NCBI RefSeq assembly: GCF_000513935.1
Contig: NZ_AZUY01000013.1
Coordinates: 1-64,000 of the forward strand
Origin: Mesorhizobium sp. WSM3626
GTDB lineage: Bacteria; Pseudomonadota; Alphaproteobacteria; Rhizobiales; Rhizobiaceae
Length of the DNA stretch: 64,000 nucleotides
Direction of reading: 5' to 3'
Under the pieces are notes generated by a model. That model had not been told where the DNA came from. It searched no databases and saw nothing but the letters and a program-made list of their open reading frames with translations. Shown piece by piece: positions 54,408-62,747 of the stretch (position 1 is its first letter; each line of letters opens with the position of its first letter). The translations under genes were made by a program, and so were the position numbers.

Positions 54408-54875
54408 ATGGCTCAGACGAACTACCAGGATTGGGTTGGCCTTTTCGGTCATACCGCCGAAGATCCGGCCGTGAAAGCCTTGCTGCGGTCGGCCGGGGTC
54501 ACCAAGAGGCTTGTCATGCCTCGCGACGAACTGGATCTTCTCGTCGACATTGCGGGCATGACCGTGAATTTCCAGGACGCTGAGCTTTTCGAGGACCTGC
54601 CGCCAGTCGGATCCGGTAATTGCGTCCTTACCGGAGTCGTTCTCCGCCTGGAGAAGAACAAGGTGGCCCCGTACGGCGGACCGCTGCCCTACGGCATCAA
54701 AACAGATTCTTCTCAGGCCGATTTGCGCGCCCAGTTTGGAAAACCGAGTGAATCGGACAGCGACATCGGCTGGGATCGTTGGATCATAACAGACAATCTC
54801 ACGCTCACCGCGCAATACACGGGCGACAGGTTCTCGATCGAGGCCTTGATGCTGAGTCTGCCAGAACCCGCTTAA
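54408..54875 (+). CDS. Putative immunity protein, single-domain
   Basis: 155 residues, acidic and predicted cytosolic. It shares a domain with both halves of the next protein: VLRLEKNKVAPYGGPLPYGI, then DLRAQFGKPSESD and a beta strand LTLTAQYT. A gene of this size and charge directly after a toxin candidate is the usual place for the neutraliser. It lies 22 bases after the toxin gene with GGTGAACTCCG upstream. Confidence 0.6.
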   Translation: MAQTNYQDWVGLFGHTAEDPAVKALLRSAGVTKRLVMPRDELDLLVDIAGMTVNFQDAELFEDLPPVGSGNCVLTGVVLRLEKNKVAPYGGPLPYGIKTDSSQADLRAQFGKPSESDSDIGWDRWIITDNLTLTAQYTGDRFSIEALMLSLPEPA

Positions 54876-54898
54876 ACCGCGATTGCGATCATAATCTC

Positions 54899-55876
54899 AT
54901 GGATTTGAGCAAATCAGTTTACCTTCTTGGTCGGCTATCGACCGATCCCGACGTGCAGGCGCTTCTCGACAGCCTGAAGATTATTCGTCAGCCCTCGGTG
55001 GACATCGACGAAGACGGCGATGATCGGATACTTTCGGCCGAAGACTGGCTGAGCAATTTGCAGCTTGGCATGGAACTCGGGTTCGAGGCGCGCGCACACT
55101 TGATGGGCGAGGATGATTTCGATCCCGAGACTGAACCCATGGTGCTCTCGCAGCTGTATTTCTACCGCAATCATGCCGACGTAAAGCCGTATCGTGGACG
55201 GCTGCCGTTCAGCATCGGGCCTGACGACGACAGGAACGGTGTAAGGGCGAAGTTCGCAACTTACGAACCGACCCGGCGCTCCTATCTGCGCGACACGTGG
55301 GAACTGCCAGAGTGTCGGGTGACCGTCAGCTACGTCGACGATGGCGCGCGGATCGGATTTGTTCTTTGCCTTCTGCGCCCGCCTGCCATGCCAGCCGACG
55401 CCGACGATGCGGCCCTGGTTCCAAGCATCGCCCAGATCGCCCGCGTGATGGCCAAGCCGTTGACACATTCCGAGGTTCGGTTGACTTTTGCGCCGTTACG
55501 GCTGGAGCAGAATCTGGAGGAAGACGAAACCGGGTCGGTCGCCAGCCTCACACGGCACTTCGGCATAGAATTGCGATTTCGCTATCTCGGTGGAGGTCGC
55601 GATCAGTCGCTCGCAAACGTCTTGTTCTACCGGGAGCACGAGGCAGAGGGTGCACGCTGGCCCGGGGAGTTGCCGAAAGGGCTTTCGTTCGACGACTCGC
55701 CAGAACAGGTAACGCAAAAGATCGGCCGTCCTCCGGATCAACTGCTGGACGAAGAGTTCGAAGGTTATGCAACCTGGCACTTCGTGGAATATTCGCTGAA
55801 AGTGAAATACAGTACAATGGAAAACTACGTTCTGTGTGTACAAATGGTGGCTGCCGATACTACGCTGGCCGCGTGA
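54899..55876 (+). CDS. Putative immunity protein, two tandem copies of the same domain
   Basis: 325 residues from ATG 54899 (MDLSKSVYLLGRLSTDPDVQ). The first half contains LYFYRNHADVKPYRGRLPFSI, then GVRAKFATYEP and VTVSYVDD. The second half has VLFYREHEAEGARWPGELPKG, then VTQKIGRPPD and SLKVKYST. Both align with the single-domain protein encoded just upstream, so three copies of one domain occur in a row. It is acidic and cytosolic. It may protect against the same toxin, a variant toxin, or bind the delivery complex. Confidence 0.6.
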   Translation: MDLSKSVYLLGRLSTDPDVQALLDSLKIIRQPSVDIDEDGDDRILSAEDWLSNLQLGMELGFEARAHLMGEDDFDPETEPMVLSQLYFYRNHADVKPYRGRLPFSIGPDDDRNGVRAKFATYEPTRRSYLRDTWELPECRVTVSYVDDGARIGFVLCLLRPPAMPADADDAALVPSIAQIARVMAKPLTHSEVRLTFAPLRLEQNLEEDETGSVASLTRHFGIELRFRYLGGGRDQSLANVLFYREHEAEGARWPGELPKGLSFDDSPEQVTQKIGRPPDQLLDEEFEGYATWHFVEYSLKVKYSTMENYVLCVQMVAADTTLAA

Positions 55877-55944
55877 ACGTTGCGAAGTTGCCGGGTTTTC
55901 CCTGCGCGACTATGCTTGGACAAGTCCGGAAAGGGGTAAGCACT

Positions 55945-56397
55945 ATGAATGACCGCCCTAATTTTTCGAGCGCCGGCAGCAATCTCAGCAATGGCCTCGT
56001 CATCGGAACCTTCATTGGGCGCGACCGGTCCGGCGAAGCAATTGTCTCGGTTCCCGACGGAATCGAAAGGAGGCTGGCAATCGCGCGGGCAGCGGTCATG
56101 CTGGAGGTTGCGGATGTTGGGGCCGACGTGGTGGTGATGTTCGCGGGTGGCGATCCGGACCAGGCGATCATCCTGGGGCGCCTGCAGCATCCGAAGCCGG
56201 TTGCCGCCGAAGACGTGGCCGCAACCCTCGACGGCGAGCGACTGGAACTTTGCGCTGAGCGCGAGATCGTGCTTCGCTGCGGCAAGGCCAGCATCACACT
56301 GACCCGCACCGGCAAGATCATCTTGCGGGGCACTTATATCCTCAGCCGTTCGTCCGGTCCCAACAAGATCAAAGGGGGCTCGATCCAGCTTAACTAG
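55945..56397 (+). CDS. DUF6484 protein (VgrG-tip-like beta repeat)
   Basis: 150 residues from ATG 55945 (MNDRPNFSSAG), after GGAAAGGGGTAAGCACT. An OB-like part (GLVIGTFIGRDRSGEAIVSVPDG, VVMFAGGDPDQAIILGRLQ) resembles the gp5 OB domain of spike proteins. The C-terminal CGKASITLTRTGKIILRG closely resembles the VgrG end CGNASITMKKDGTILIKG. It may bind to or extend the spike. The longer open frame upstream is a shadow of the previous gene. Confidence 0.75.
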   Translation: MNDRPNFSSAGSNLSNGLVIGTFIGRDRSGEAIVSVPDGIERRLAIARAAVMLEVADVGADVVVMFAGGDPDQAIILGRLQHPKPVAAEDVAATLDGERLELCAEREIVLRCGKASITLTRTGKIILRGTYILSRSSGPNKIKGGSIQLN

Positions 56398-56405
56398 AGC
56401 CTCGG

Positions 56406-57635
56406 ATGTCGCGCCGCGTTATCGAGCATATCGTCGAGCAACATGCCGAAGACGCGGCATTCCTCTGGTTGCAACGTGACTGGGCGGTCGATGCTCCCGA
56501 TCAGCATCTCAAGAATCTGAGACGGCTGGACGACCGCCTCGAGGCGCATGTGGATGGTCTGCGTGTTGCCGGTGAATGGGGGTGGCAAGCCGCTGAGACG
56601 GCTTTCGACCGGTATCAGGAGCCAGGCGAGACTTTCGTGGCCGCCGTTCTCGCCTTGGAGAGCATGTCAGAAAACCGGATCGGTTATATCCTGAATCTTG
56701 CCGAGGCATCACCACAGCTGTCGCGCCCCGTCGTATCAGCGCTGGGTTGGGTCGAGCCGCATGCTGTCCAGAAATGGATCCCGGCGCTGTTGGAGGACCC
56801 GCTCCCTTCCAGGCGCCTGCTTGGCATGGCCGCATGTTCGGTTCGTCGGATCGATCCGCCGACCCGTCTTTCAAACTTGCTCAACGAAGTCCCCGCAGTG
56901 CGCGCCAGAGCCTTGCGCCTTGCGGGAGAGATTGGGCGCGTCGACCTACTCTCCGACATAAGGGCAGCTCTCCATGACGCCAACGAGACATGCCGCTTTT
57001 GGGCAGCTTGGTCCTGCGTGCTTCTAGGCGACAGATATGAGGCGTTGGAGGTGCTGCGGATGCACGCTAGCGCGGACGGGATCGGCTGGAAGGGCACGCA
57101 ACTCATGCTGCGCGCAGCCGATCATCAAAACGCCGTGGAATGGCTTCTGGGACTGCGAGGCGATCGTTCGAAGGAGAGGCTGATCGCGGCCGGGGCCGGC
57201 GTTGTCGGGGACCCCGTCTTCGTACCTTGGCTGATTACACGAATGCGCGACCACGAACTGTCCCGGCTGGCCGGCGAGAGCTTCGCAACTATCACCGGCA
57301 TCTCGCTTGAGGAACGAGCAATGCATGTTGAGGCGCGTGGAGACCTGGACCCCGCAGACCTGCCGACCGGCTATTCCGCTCACGACGAGAACCTCGTCTG
57401 GCCAGATGTCGGTAAGATTCGAGAATGGTGGCGGCAAAACCAAACGAATTTTGCTCAGGGCACGCGGTACTTGCGGGGCAAGCCTCTAGCAGCAGAGACT
57501 CTGGCGCAGACCTTTGCACAGGGGACGCTGCGTCAAAGGCGGGGCGCCGCTTTGGACCTGGCATTGGGCGCGCCGGAGACTCCGCTTGCCAACAGTTCGG
57601 CTCGCTTGTTCAAATGGCTTGCATCAGCGGATTGA
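56406..57635 (+). CDS. TIGR02270-family HEAT-repeat protein, first copy
   Basis: 409 residues. TIGR02270 proteins occur in T6SS loci and carry HEAT-like helical repeats; here these are seen in PLPSRRLLGMAACSVRRIDP, VRARALRLAGEIGRVDLL and ETCRFWAAWSCVLLGDRYEAL. The C-terminal LVWPDVGKIREWWRQNQTNF and GTRYLRGKPL are the family's conserved end. Function unknown, probably a scaffold for effector loading. Nine bases after the DUF6484 gene; last gene of the main operon. A convergent paralogue follows. Confidence 0.85.
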   Translation: MSRRVIEHIVEQHAEDAAFLWLQRDWAVDAPDQHLKNLRRLDDRLEAHVDGLRVAGEWGWQAAETAFDRYQEPGETFVAAVLALESMSENRIGYILNLAEASPQLSRPVVSALGWVEPHAVQKWIPALLEDPLPSRRLLGMAACSVRRIDPPTRLSNLLNEVPAVRARALRLAGEIGRVDLLSDIRAALHDANETCRFWAAWSCVLLGDRYEALEVLRMHASADGIGWKGTQLMLRAADHQNAVEWLLGLRGDRSKERLIAAGAGVVGDPVFVPWLITRMRDHELSRLAGESFATITGISLEERAMHVEARGDLDPADLPTGYSAHDENLVWPDVGKIREWWRQNQTNFAQGTRYLRGKPLAAETLAQTFAQGTLRQRRGAALDLALGAPETPLANSSARLFKWLASAD

Positions 57636-57663
57636 GGCTACCGCCGTTTGCAACCACATCAAG

Positions 57664-58704
57664 TCATTGGACGTAGCCCTGTCGTCGCGCCCATTTCAGT
57701 ACCCCGTCCTTAAGCGGCACGCGAGCGATCCTGTCACCGAAATATTCCGTGAAGTGAGTGCCCGCCGCGTCTGGATCGTTGGTGAAGAGATCGCCCGCCA
57801 GCCGCGCCTCTGGAAACAATTCCAAAAGCGATGCGCCTGCCGCCTCGGCAACGGCGGGATCACCCATCTGCTCGATCAGCCACGGCAGGATGGCGCGATC
57901 CCCGAGCATGCCGGCTGCTCTTACGCCGAAAGCGGCGCTTTGCGGCAGGCGCAGTAAGGTTCCGATCCAGCTTCGCACCTCCTTGACGGGGGTCGCCTTC
58001 ACGACGGCCCGGAGAGCGACCACGGCATTGAGGTCATCTCTCTCAACGGTCCTTCTAAGTTCCGCAAGGCCCGGACCGCTTTGGCCGAGTTCGTTCAAGG
58101 TCCAGGCAGCCCAGAAACGCACCTGCTGGTCTTCATCCGTAAGCGCATTCGCGATTTCGGCCGTCAAATCGGCACGACGGAGCTTTGCGGCCAGCCGAAG
58201 GCTGACGATACGTACCGATGTGTCGGGGTCGCGAAGTCGCTGCAAAAGCACCTGCTTTGGATCGACGCCGTGTGCCAGGCAGGCCGACATTCCAAGGAGC
58301 CGTTTGAACGAGTCGCCCTCATCAATCCAAGTACGTGCCCACGCCGCAATTTTGCGCGGCTCGTGCCATGCCAAGGCACCAAGCAAGCCACCCGGACCAT
58401 CGATTGCGGTGCGACCGATCTCGACGACTTTTGCGACATGATCGGCGGTTTCGAATTCGAGAGCCGTCCAAGCCATGACAAAAAGCTCGCCCTTGCCAGG
58501 CGCTTCCTCGTCCAGAGCGAGGACGCAGGGCCAAGCTGCGAGGCCAGCAGCCCTCAGGCCATCGAGATTTATTTCCAGCCTGTCATCTATGGCCCTTACA
58601 GTCTCCAGATCGGGAGGGTCGTCAAGTGCCAGACTGTCCCTCTGCGCCCATAAGGCGGCCGAGCGCTCGGCATGTTCCCCGACAATGTTTTCCAGGACCG
58701 TCAT
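57664..58704 (-). CDS. TIGR02270-family HEAT-repeat protein, second copy (shorter)
   Basis: 346 residues with the same start (VLENIVGEHAERSAALWAQRD, LEINLDGLRAAG) and HEAT repeats (KRLLGMSACLAHGVDP, VRIVSLRLAAKLRRADL, QVRFWAAWTLNELGQS) as the neighbour. It lacks the WPDxxKxxxWW and RYLxGxP ending and instead stops with GVLKWARRQGYVQ. It lies 98 bases downstream of vgrG on the same strand, so it is probably the vgrG partner. It faces the first copy tail-to-tail across 28 bases. Confidence 0.82.
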   Translation of the reverse strand: MTVLENIVGEHAERSAALWAQRDSLALDDPPDLETVRAIDDRLEINLDGLRAAGLAAWPCVLALDEEAPGKGELFVMAWTALEFETADHVAKVVEIGRTAIDGPGGLLGALAWHEPRKIAAWARTWIDEGDSFKRLLGMSACLAHGVDPKQVLLQRLRDPDTSVRIVSLRLAAKLRRADLTAEIANALTDEDQQVRFWAAWTLNELGQSGPGLAELRRTVERDDLNAVVALRAVVKATPVKEVRSWIGTLLRLPQSAAFGVRAAGMLGDRAILPWLIEQMGDPAVAEAAGASLLELFPEARLAGDLFTNDPDAAGTHFTEYFGDRIARVPLKDGVLKWARRQGYVQ

Positions 58705-58802
58705 TTAGGCAACGAGCCAATCACTTATGCGCGCAACGCCGGAGCGGGACAGGCAAAGCGGCGAAGAGCACAGCCCCGCCTCTTCCCCGAGCCAAACCAC
58801 CG

Positions 58803-61130
58803 TCAGTTTTCGTGGATCTGCGATCCCTTGATGGTGACGTCGCTCGACGCCTTGATATTGATCTTACCGGATCCGCTGACCGTGATGTCTTTTCCTTTGA
58901 TCAAGATCGTTCCGTCCTTTTTCATCGTGATCGAGGCGTTGCCGCATGTCAGCGAAATCGAATCGCCGGCGTCTATCGCAAAGTTCTTGCCAATCTTGAA
59001 GCTGCCGTCGTCGGCGACGTCGACCGCACTGGATTTACCCACCTTCAGATTGTGGCCGCCGCCAATATCGGCGGCGTCGTCGTCGGCAATTTTGGTCGCT
59101 CGGGATTTCCCGATCTGCAGGGCCTGCGCTCCACCAACGTCAAAGTTCTGGTCGGCGCTGACTTGTACGATTTGGCTGGCTCCCACCGTCCAGCTGTCCG
59201 AGGCGCCAATGCTGTGGGTCTGCCCCGCACCCACGGTGACGCTTCTCGATGCGCCGATGGTGTTCGTCTGCGCCGCGCCGACGCTGCGTGTCTCGGTGGC
59301 GCCGACCGTGTCGATGCGCGCCGCGCCCACCGTCACCGTCTGTACCAGCCCGACCGTCTGCGAATGGTTGGAGTCGATTGTTTCCGACGAATTGGCACCG
59401 ACATGGATGGTCTCGTTGGCGCCGACCGTCAGCGAGCGGTTGGCGCCCACAGTCTCCGTGTCGTTGCTGCCGATGTTGGTGGTCTGATTGACACCAACCT
59501 GGACCGTCTTGTTGTTGCCGACGTCTTCATCGAGATTGTGGCCGACGGAGTGCTTGGCGTCGTGGTCGATGCGGTCGGACTGGTCATGCTGCACCGTCTT
59601 GTTGCGGTCGTGCTTGATCAACAGATGGTGGTCTTTCTGCGCCTGGAAGTTGACCAGCTCGGAGCCGGCCTTGTCCTCGAACATCAGCTCGTTGTAGCCG
59701 CCGCCACCTTTTGACGAATTCGACTTCCAGCCCGATTGCGTCGCGTTGCCGGGCAGCCCGTAGGGCGGCATTTCGGCGGCATTGTAGACACGGCCGGTGA
59801 TGATCGGCAGATCCGGGTCGCCTTCGATGAAGTCGACGATGACCTCCTGCCCGATGCGCGGGATCTGGATGAAGCCCCAGCCGCTGCCGGCCCAGCTCTG
59901 CGATACGCGCACGAAGCATGAAGAATTCTGATCCTTTTTGCCGAGCCGGTCCCAATGGAACTGCACCTTCACCCGCGCATATTTGTCGGTGAAGATTTCC
60001 TCGCCCGAAGGGCCGACGACGGTCGCGGTCTGCGGTCCGCGCATGATCGGTCGCGGCGTGATCCGCGGCGGCCGGTAGGGCAATTTCGTGGGCGCTACGC
60101 CCAGCACCACCTTGAAATTCTCGTTGTGGGCGTCGTTCTGGGTCCGGTAGCCCGGATCGAACAGCCGGTACTCGGCGCTGACCACCAGATAGTCCTGGTT
60201 CTGGTCGTCGCGCGGAAAACTTTCGAGGGTGAACTTGCAGCCTGAAAAAAGGCCGCGCACGGTACCTACCGCCGTGCTGTGCTGGTGCACCGCCTGGAGT
60301 TCCTCGCGCCGGATACCCGCAATCTTATCACCCCGCCCGACATCCAGATGCGCGCCAGGCTGACGGTAGTTTTCGCCCGAAGCCTCCTTGTGGCCGAAGG
60401 GCTGGGCGGATTTCGCCATCAGGTCAGCGCCGGGCTTCTCGAAATCGTAGTCTGTATGAACGTAGGCGCCTGGTCGCACCGCGCTGGCCGGAATCCATTC
60501 GGTAATGTATTCGATATCGCGCCGCGAGCCGTGGCCTTCGAAATTATAGAGCACCTTTTCGTAGCCTGGGGCCGGCTTCACCTTGCTAATCGCATCGCAC
60601 AGCACCAGCGTGTGCTTGCCCTCGTCATGCTCGAAGAAATAGAAGATGCCTTCATGCTCGAGCAGCCGCTGCACGAAATCGAGATCGCTCTCATCGTACT
60701 GCACGCAATATTCGCGCGAGGGATAAGATCCCTGCAGCCGCTTCTCGAATTTGGCGATGCCGTATTTCGAGAATATTTTTTCGATGATTTCGACCGCCGT
60801 CATGTTCTGGAAAATGCGGCAGTCGGTGGTGTTGCCGAGGAACCAGAGCCATGGCCTGACAGTTGCCTCGTAGAACGCCAGCCGGTCCTCGATGCGGGTT
60901 AGCTTGAAATCCGAGACCAGGCCGCTGAACCAGCGCTTTGGATTGGATTCACCTTCGACTGAAACGATGCCGCCCAGCATCTTCAGCGGATCGACGTCAC
61001 GGCTCTTGCTGACGAACCCGACAGTATAGGCGAAAGATCGGCTTATCTCGTCACGACCGACAAGATGGGTAAAGGTCAGCACATCGGCGCCAACCGGCGT
61101 CTGCACAACCGTGGCACGTTCGTTCGGCAT
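58803..61130 (-). CDS. vgrG: T6SS spike protein VgrG (TssI) with long repeat tail
   Basis: 775 residues. gp27-like base (FTHLVGRDEISRSFAYTVGF, YCVQYDESDLDFVQRLLEHEGI), then the gp5 OB domain (VKVQFHWDRLGKKDQNSSCFVRVSQSWAG in shorter segments; GWGFIQIPRIGQEVIVDF; GDPDLPIITGRVYN). A ~150-residue beta-helix follows with repeats of the type VGANxTxxVGA. The end is CGNASITMKKDGTILIKG, and there is no C-terminal effector domain. It forms the trimeric spike carrying the PAAR-like tip. It starts a leftward unit with the TIGR02270 paralogue. Confidence 0.95.
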   Translation of the reverse strand: MPNERATVVQTPVGADVLTFTHLVGRDEISRSFAYTVGFVSKSRDVDPLKMLGGIVSVEGESNPKRWFSGLVSDFKLTRIEDRLAFYEATVRPWLWFLGNTTDCRIFQNMTAVEIIEKIFSKYGIAKFEKRLQGSYPSREYCVQYDESDLDFVQRLLEHEGIFYFFEHDEGKHTLVLCDAISKVKPAPGYEKVLYNFEGHGSRRDIEYITEWIPASAVRPGAYVHTDYDFEKPGADLMAKSAQPFGHKEASGENYRQPGAHLDVGRGDKIAGIRREELQAVHQHSTAVGTVRGLFSGCKFTLESFPRDDQNQDYLVVSAEYRLFDPGYRTQNDAHNENFKVVLGVAPTKLPYRPPRITPRPIMRGPQTATVVGPSGEEIFTDKYARVKVQFHWDRLGKKDQNSSCFVRVSQSWAGSGWGFIQIPRIGQEVIVDFIEGDPDLPIITGRVYNAAEMPPYGLPGNATQSGWKSNSSKGGGGYNELMFEDKAGSELVNFQAQKDHHLLIKHDRNKTVQHDQSDRIDHDAKHSVGHNLDEDVGNNKTVQVGVNQTTNIGSNDTETVGANRSLTVGANETIHVGANSSETIDSNHSQTVGLVQTVTVGAARIDTVGATETRSVGAAQTNTIGASRSVTVGAGQTHSIGASDSWTVGASQIVQVSADQNFDVGGAQALQIGKSRATKIADDDAADIGGGHNLKVGKSSAVDVADDGSFKIGKNFAIDAGDSISLTCGNASITMKKDGTILIKGKDITVSGSGKINIKASSDVTIKGSQIHEN
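58970..59570 (-). repeat. Imperfect short repeats within vgrG (VGAN-T type)
   Basis: About twenty imperfect ~7-8-residue units such as TVGANET, HVGANSS, TVGAART, SVGAAQT and TIGASRS follow each other. They give a triple beta-helix with G at turns and T/S/N facing out. At DNA level the units share GTCGGCGC-type cores, a likely substrate for length change by recombination. Confidence 0.75.
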
Positions 61131-61377
61131 GGGTCGTGCCCCTCCTGGACGCGGCCGCCAATGTGATGGATTGAAGCCCCCGTGTATGTAAACTGCATCA
61201 CGTTCGGGAAGTTTTCGAATTCACCGCATCGGACCACTGCAAGCCTAGCATATGTTTTCTGACGGCCAAACAAAAGCAATGGCTAACCGTAGCGTGCATT
61301 CATGTTAAACGCACCTCTCCCACCGCGCCGGCAAGCTGCTAGAATAGCTTGGATTTCAGCGGTGACAGTGGCTTCGA

Positions 61378-62457
61378 ATGTTCATTTCGCTCCAGATCAG
61401 CAATGTTGACAGGCTGCCGCCGGGGGTCGCGACGAGCTATGCCGCGCGCGACCGCAGCTTTGAAATCGGCCGTGAAAATTGCGACTGGACACTGGCCGAC
61501 CCCGACAAAATCATCTCTGGCCGGCATTGCGAAGTCCGCTATCAGACGGGCTCGTTCTGGCTCCATGACCTCTCGCGCAACGGCACTTTCGTCAACGGCT
61601 CCAGCCAGCGCATCCATGCGCCGCATCGGCTAACCCGAGGCGACCGGCTGCTGATCGGCCACTATGTCATCACCGTGTCGATCGACGAAGAGCGGGACGC
61701 CACCGGTCATGCGCAAGCCGGGACCGGTTCGACGCAACGCGAGTTGCCTTCCTTTACAGGAACACCGCTTGAACTCGGCAGTACACCATTTCTCAATCCG
61801 GCAAAGCCGCGCCCGGGCGAGGCAGCGCCGATGTCGACGCCTTCGGCGCCGCTGCCCAGCCCCCCTGTCCCAGCCAAGCAGCCGGCGGATGCGGACGGGA
61901 TACTTCGCGACATGGCCAGGGCCGCCGGTCTATCGCCGGAGCTGTTGGCGGCGCGCGACCCGCATGAGGTCGCTGCCGAGATCGGCGCGGTGTTGCGAAC
62001 CACAGTCGAGCAACTTTCCCTCCTGCTCAAGGCGCGCGCGGCGGCCAAGGTGCTCGCCAAAAGCGCGCACCGCACGATGATCGGCGCCGAGGACAACAAC
62101 CCGCTGAAATTCGTGCCGGGGACCGACGACATGCTGGAGATCATGTTTGCCAAGCGCCGGGCAGGCTATCTCGATGCCAAACGTAGCATCGAGGACGCGT
62201 TCGGCGACCTGAAGACCCACGAAATCGCTACGTACGCCGCCATGCAGGCCGCGCTCGCGAGGCTGCTCGACGACCTGTCGCCGGAGGCGATTGCCAAAAA
62301 GATCCCGCCTGCCTCCTTTTCATCCAGGAAAAGCCAAGCCTGGGATGCGCTCGTCGCTACGTGGCGCACGATGGAGGACAAGCATGAAAACGGCATGCTG
62401 GATGTCTTCCTCGCCTATTTCGCTGAAGCCTATGCCAAGGCCTGTAAGCAGAAATAG
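61378..62457 (+). CDS. tagH: Forkhead-associated TagH protein, second copy
   Basis: 359 residues. The FHA domain is closer to consensus than in the first copy: EIGRENCDWTL, ISGRHCEVRY and LSRNGTFVNGSS. A shorter P/A linker follows, then the TagH C-terminal domain with ILRDMARAAGLSPELL and AEDNNPLKFVPGTDDMLEIMF. It is divergent from vgrG with 247 bases between. It may regulate the second TssL encoded after it. Confidence 0.88.
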   Translation: MFISLQISNVDRLPPGVATSYAARDRSFEIGRENCDWTLADPDKIISGRHCEVRYQTGSFWLHDLSRNGTFVNGSSQRIHAPHRLTRGDRLLIGHYVITVSIDEERDATGHAQAGTGSTQRELPSFTGTPLELGSTPFLNPAKPRPGEAAPMSTPSAPLPSPPVPAKQPADADGILRDMARAAGLSPELLAARDPHEVAAEIGAVLRTTVEQLSLLLKARAAAKVLAKSAHRTMIGAEDNNPLKFVPGTDDMLEIMFAKRRAGYLDAKRSIEDAFGDLKTHEIATYAAMQAALARLLDDLSPEAIAKKIPPASFSSRKSQAWDALVATWRTMEDKHENGMLDVFLAYFAEAYAKACKQK

Positions 62458-62747
62458 CCGTACTCGCCAAATCTCGTTAGCACCGCTCTTACGGGCTTTA
62501 TTACGAGCCCCATAGAAAAGGCCGCTTGCTTGATCATCCCGCTTTCCGATTTCAATCGGCTGCCTGTGCGACTAGAATACACATGGGCGCTTGCCAAGGC
62601 TGGCAGAGCGGCGCGGCTTGGGGCGTGTGCAGGAATGTCATGTTTCGGCAAGTTCAGTCTTTCCCCGCGGCTCGCTGCTGATCCTGACCCTGCGCCGCTG
62701 TCCCCTCCCCTGAAAGATGTTCGTTGCACCTCGACGGTGGTGCGCCG

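Noticed and set aside
58970..59570. CRISPR-like or satellite array
   Set aside because: Units are short, imperfect and in frame within vgrG; no spacers.
58626..59714. 362-codon rightward frame with repeated ADV/GAD units
   Set aside because: Its repeats mirror the VGAN-type repeats of vgrG on the other strand.
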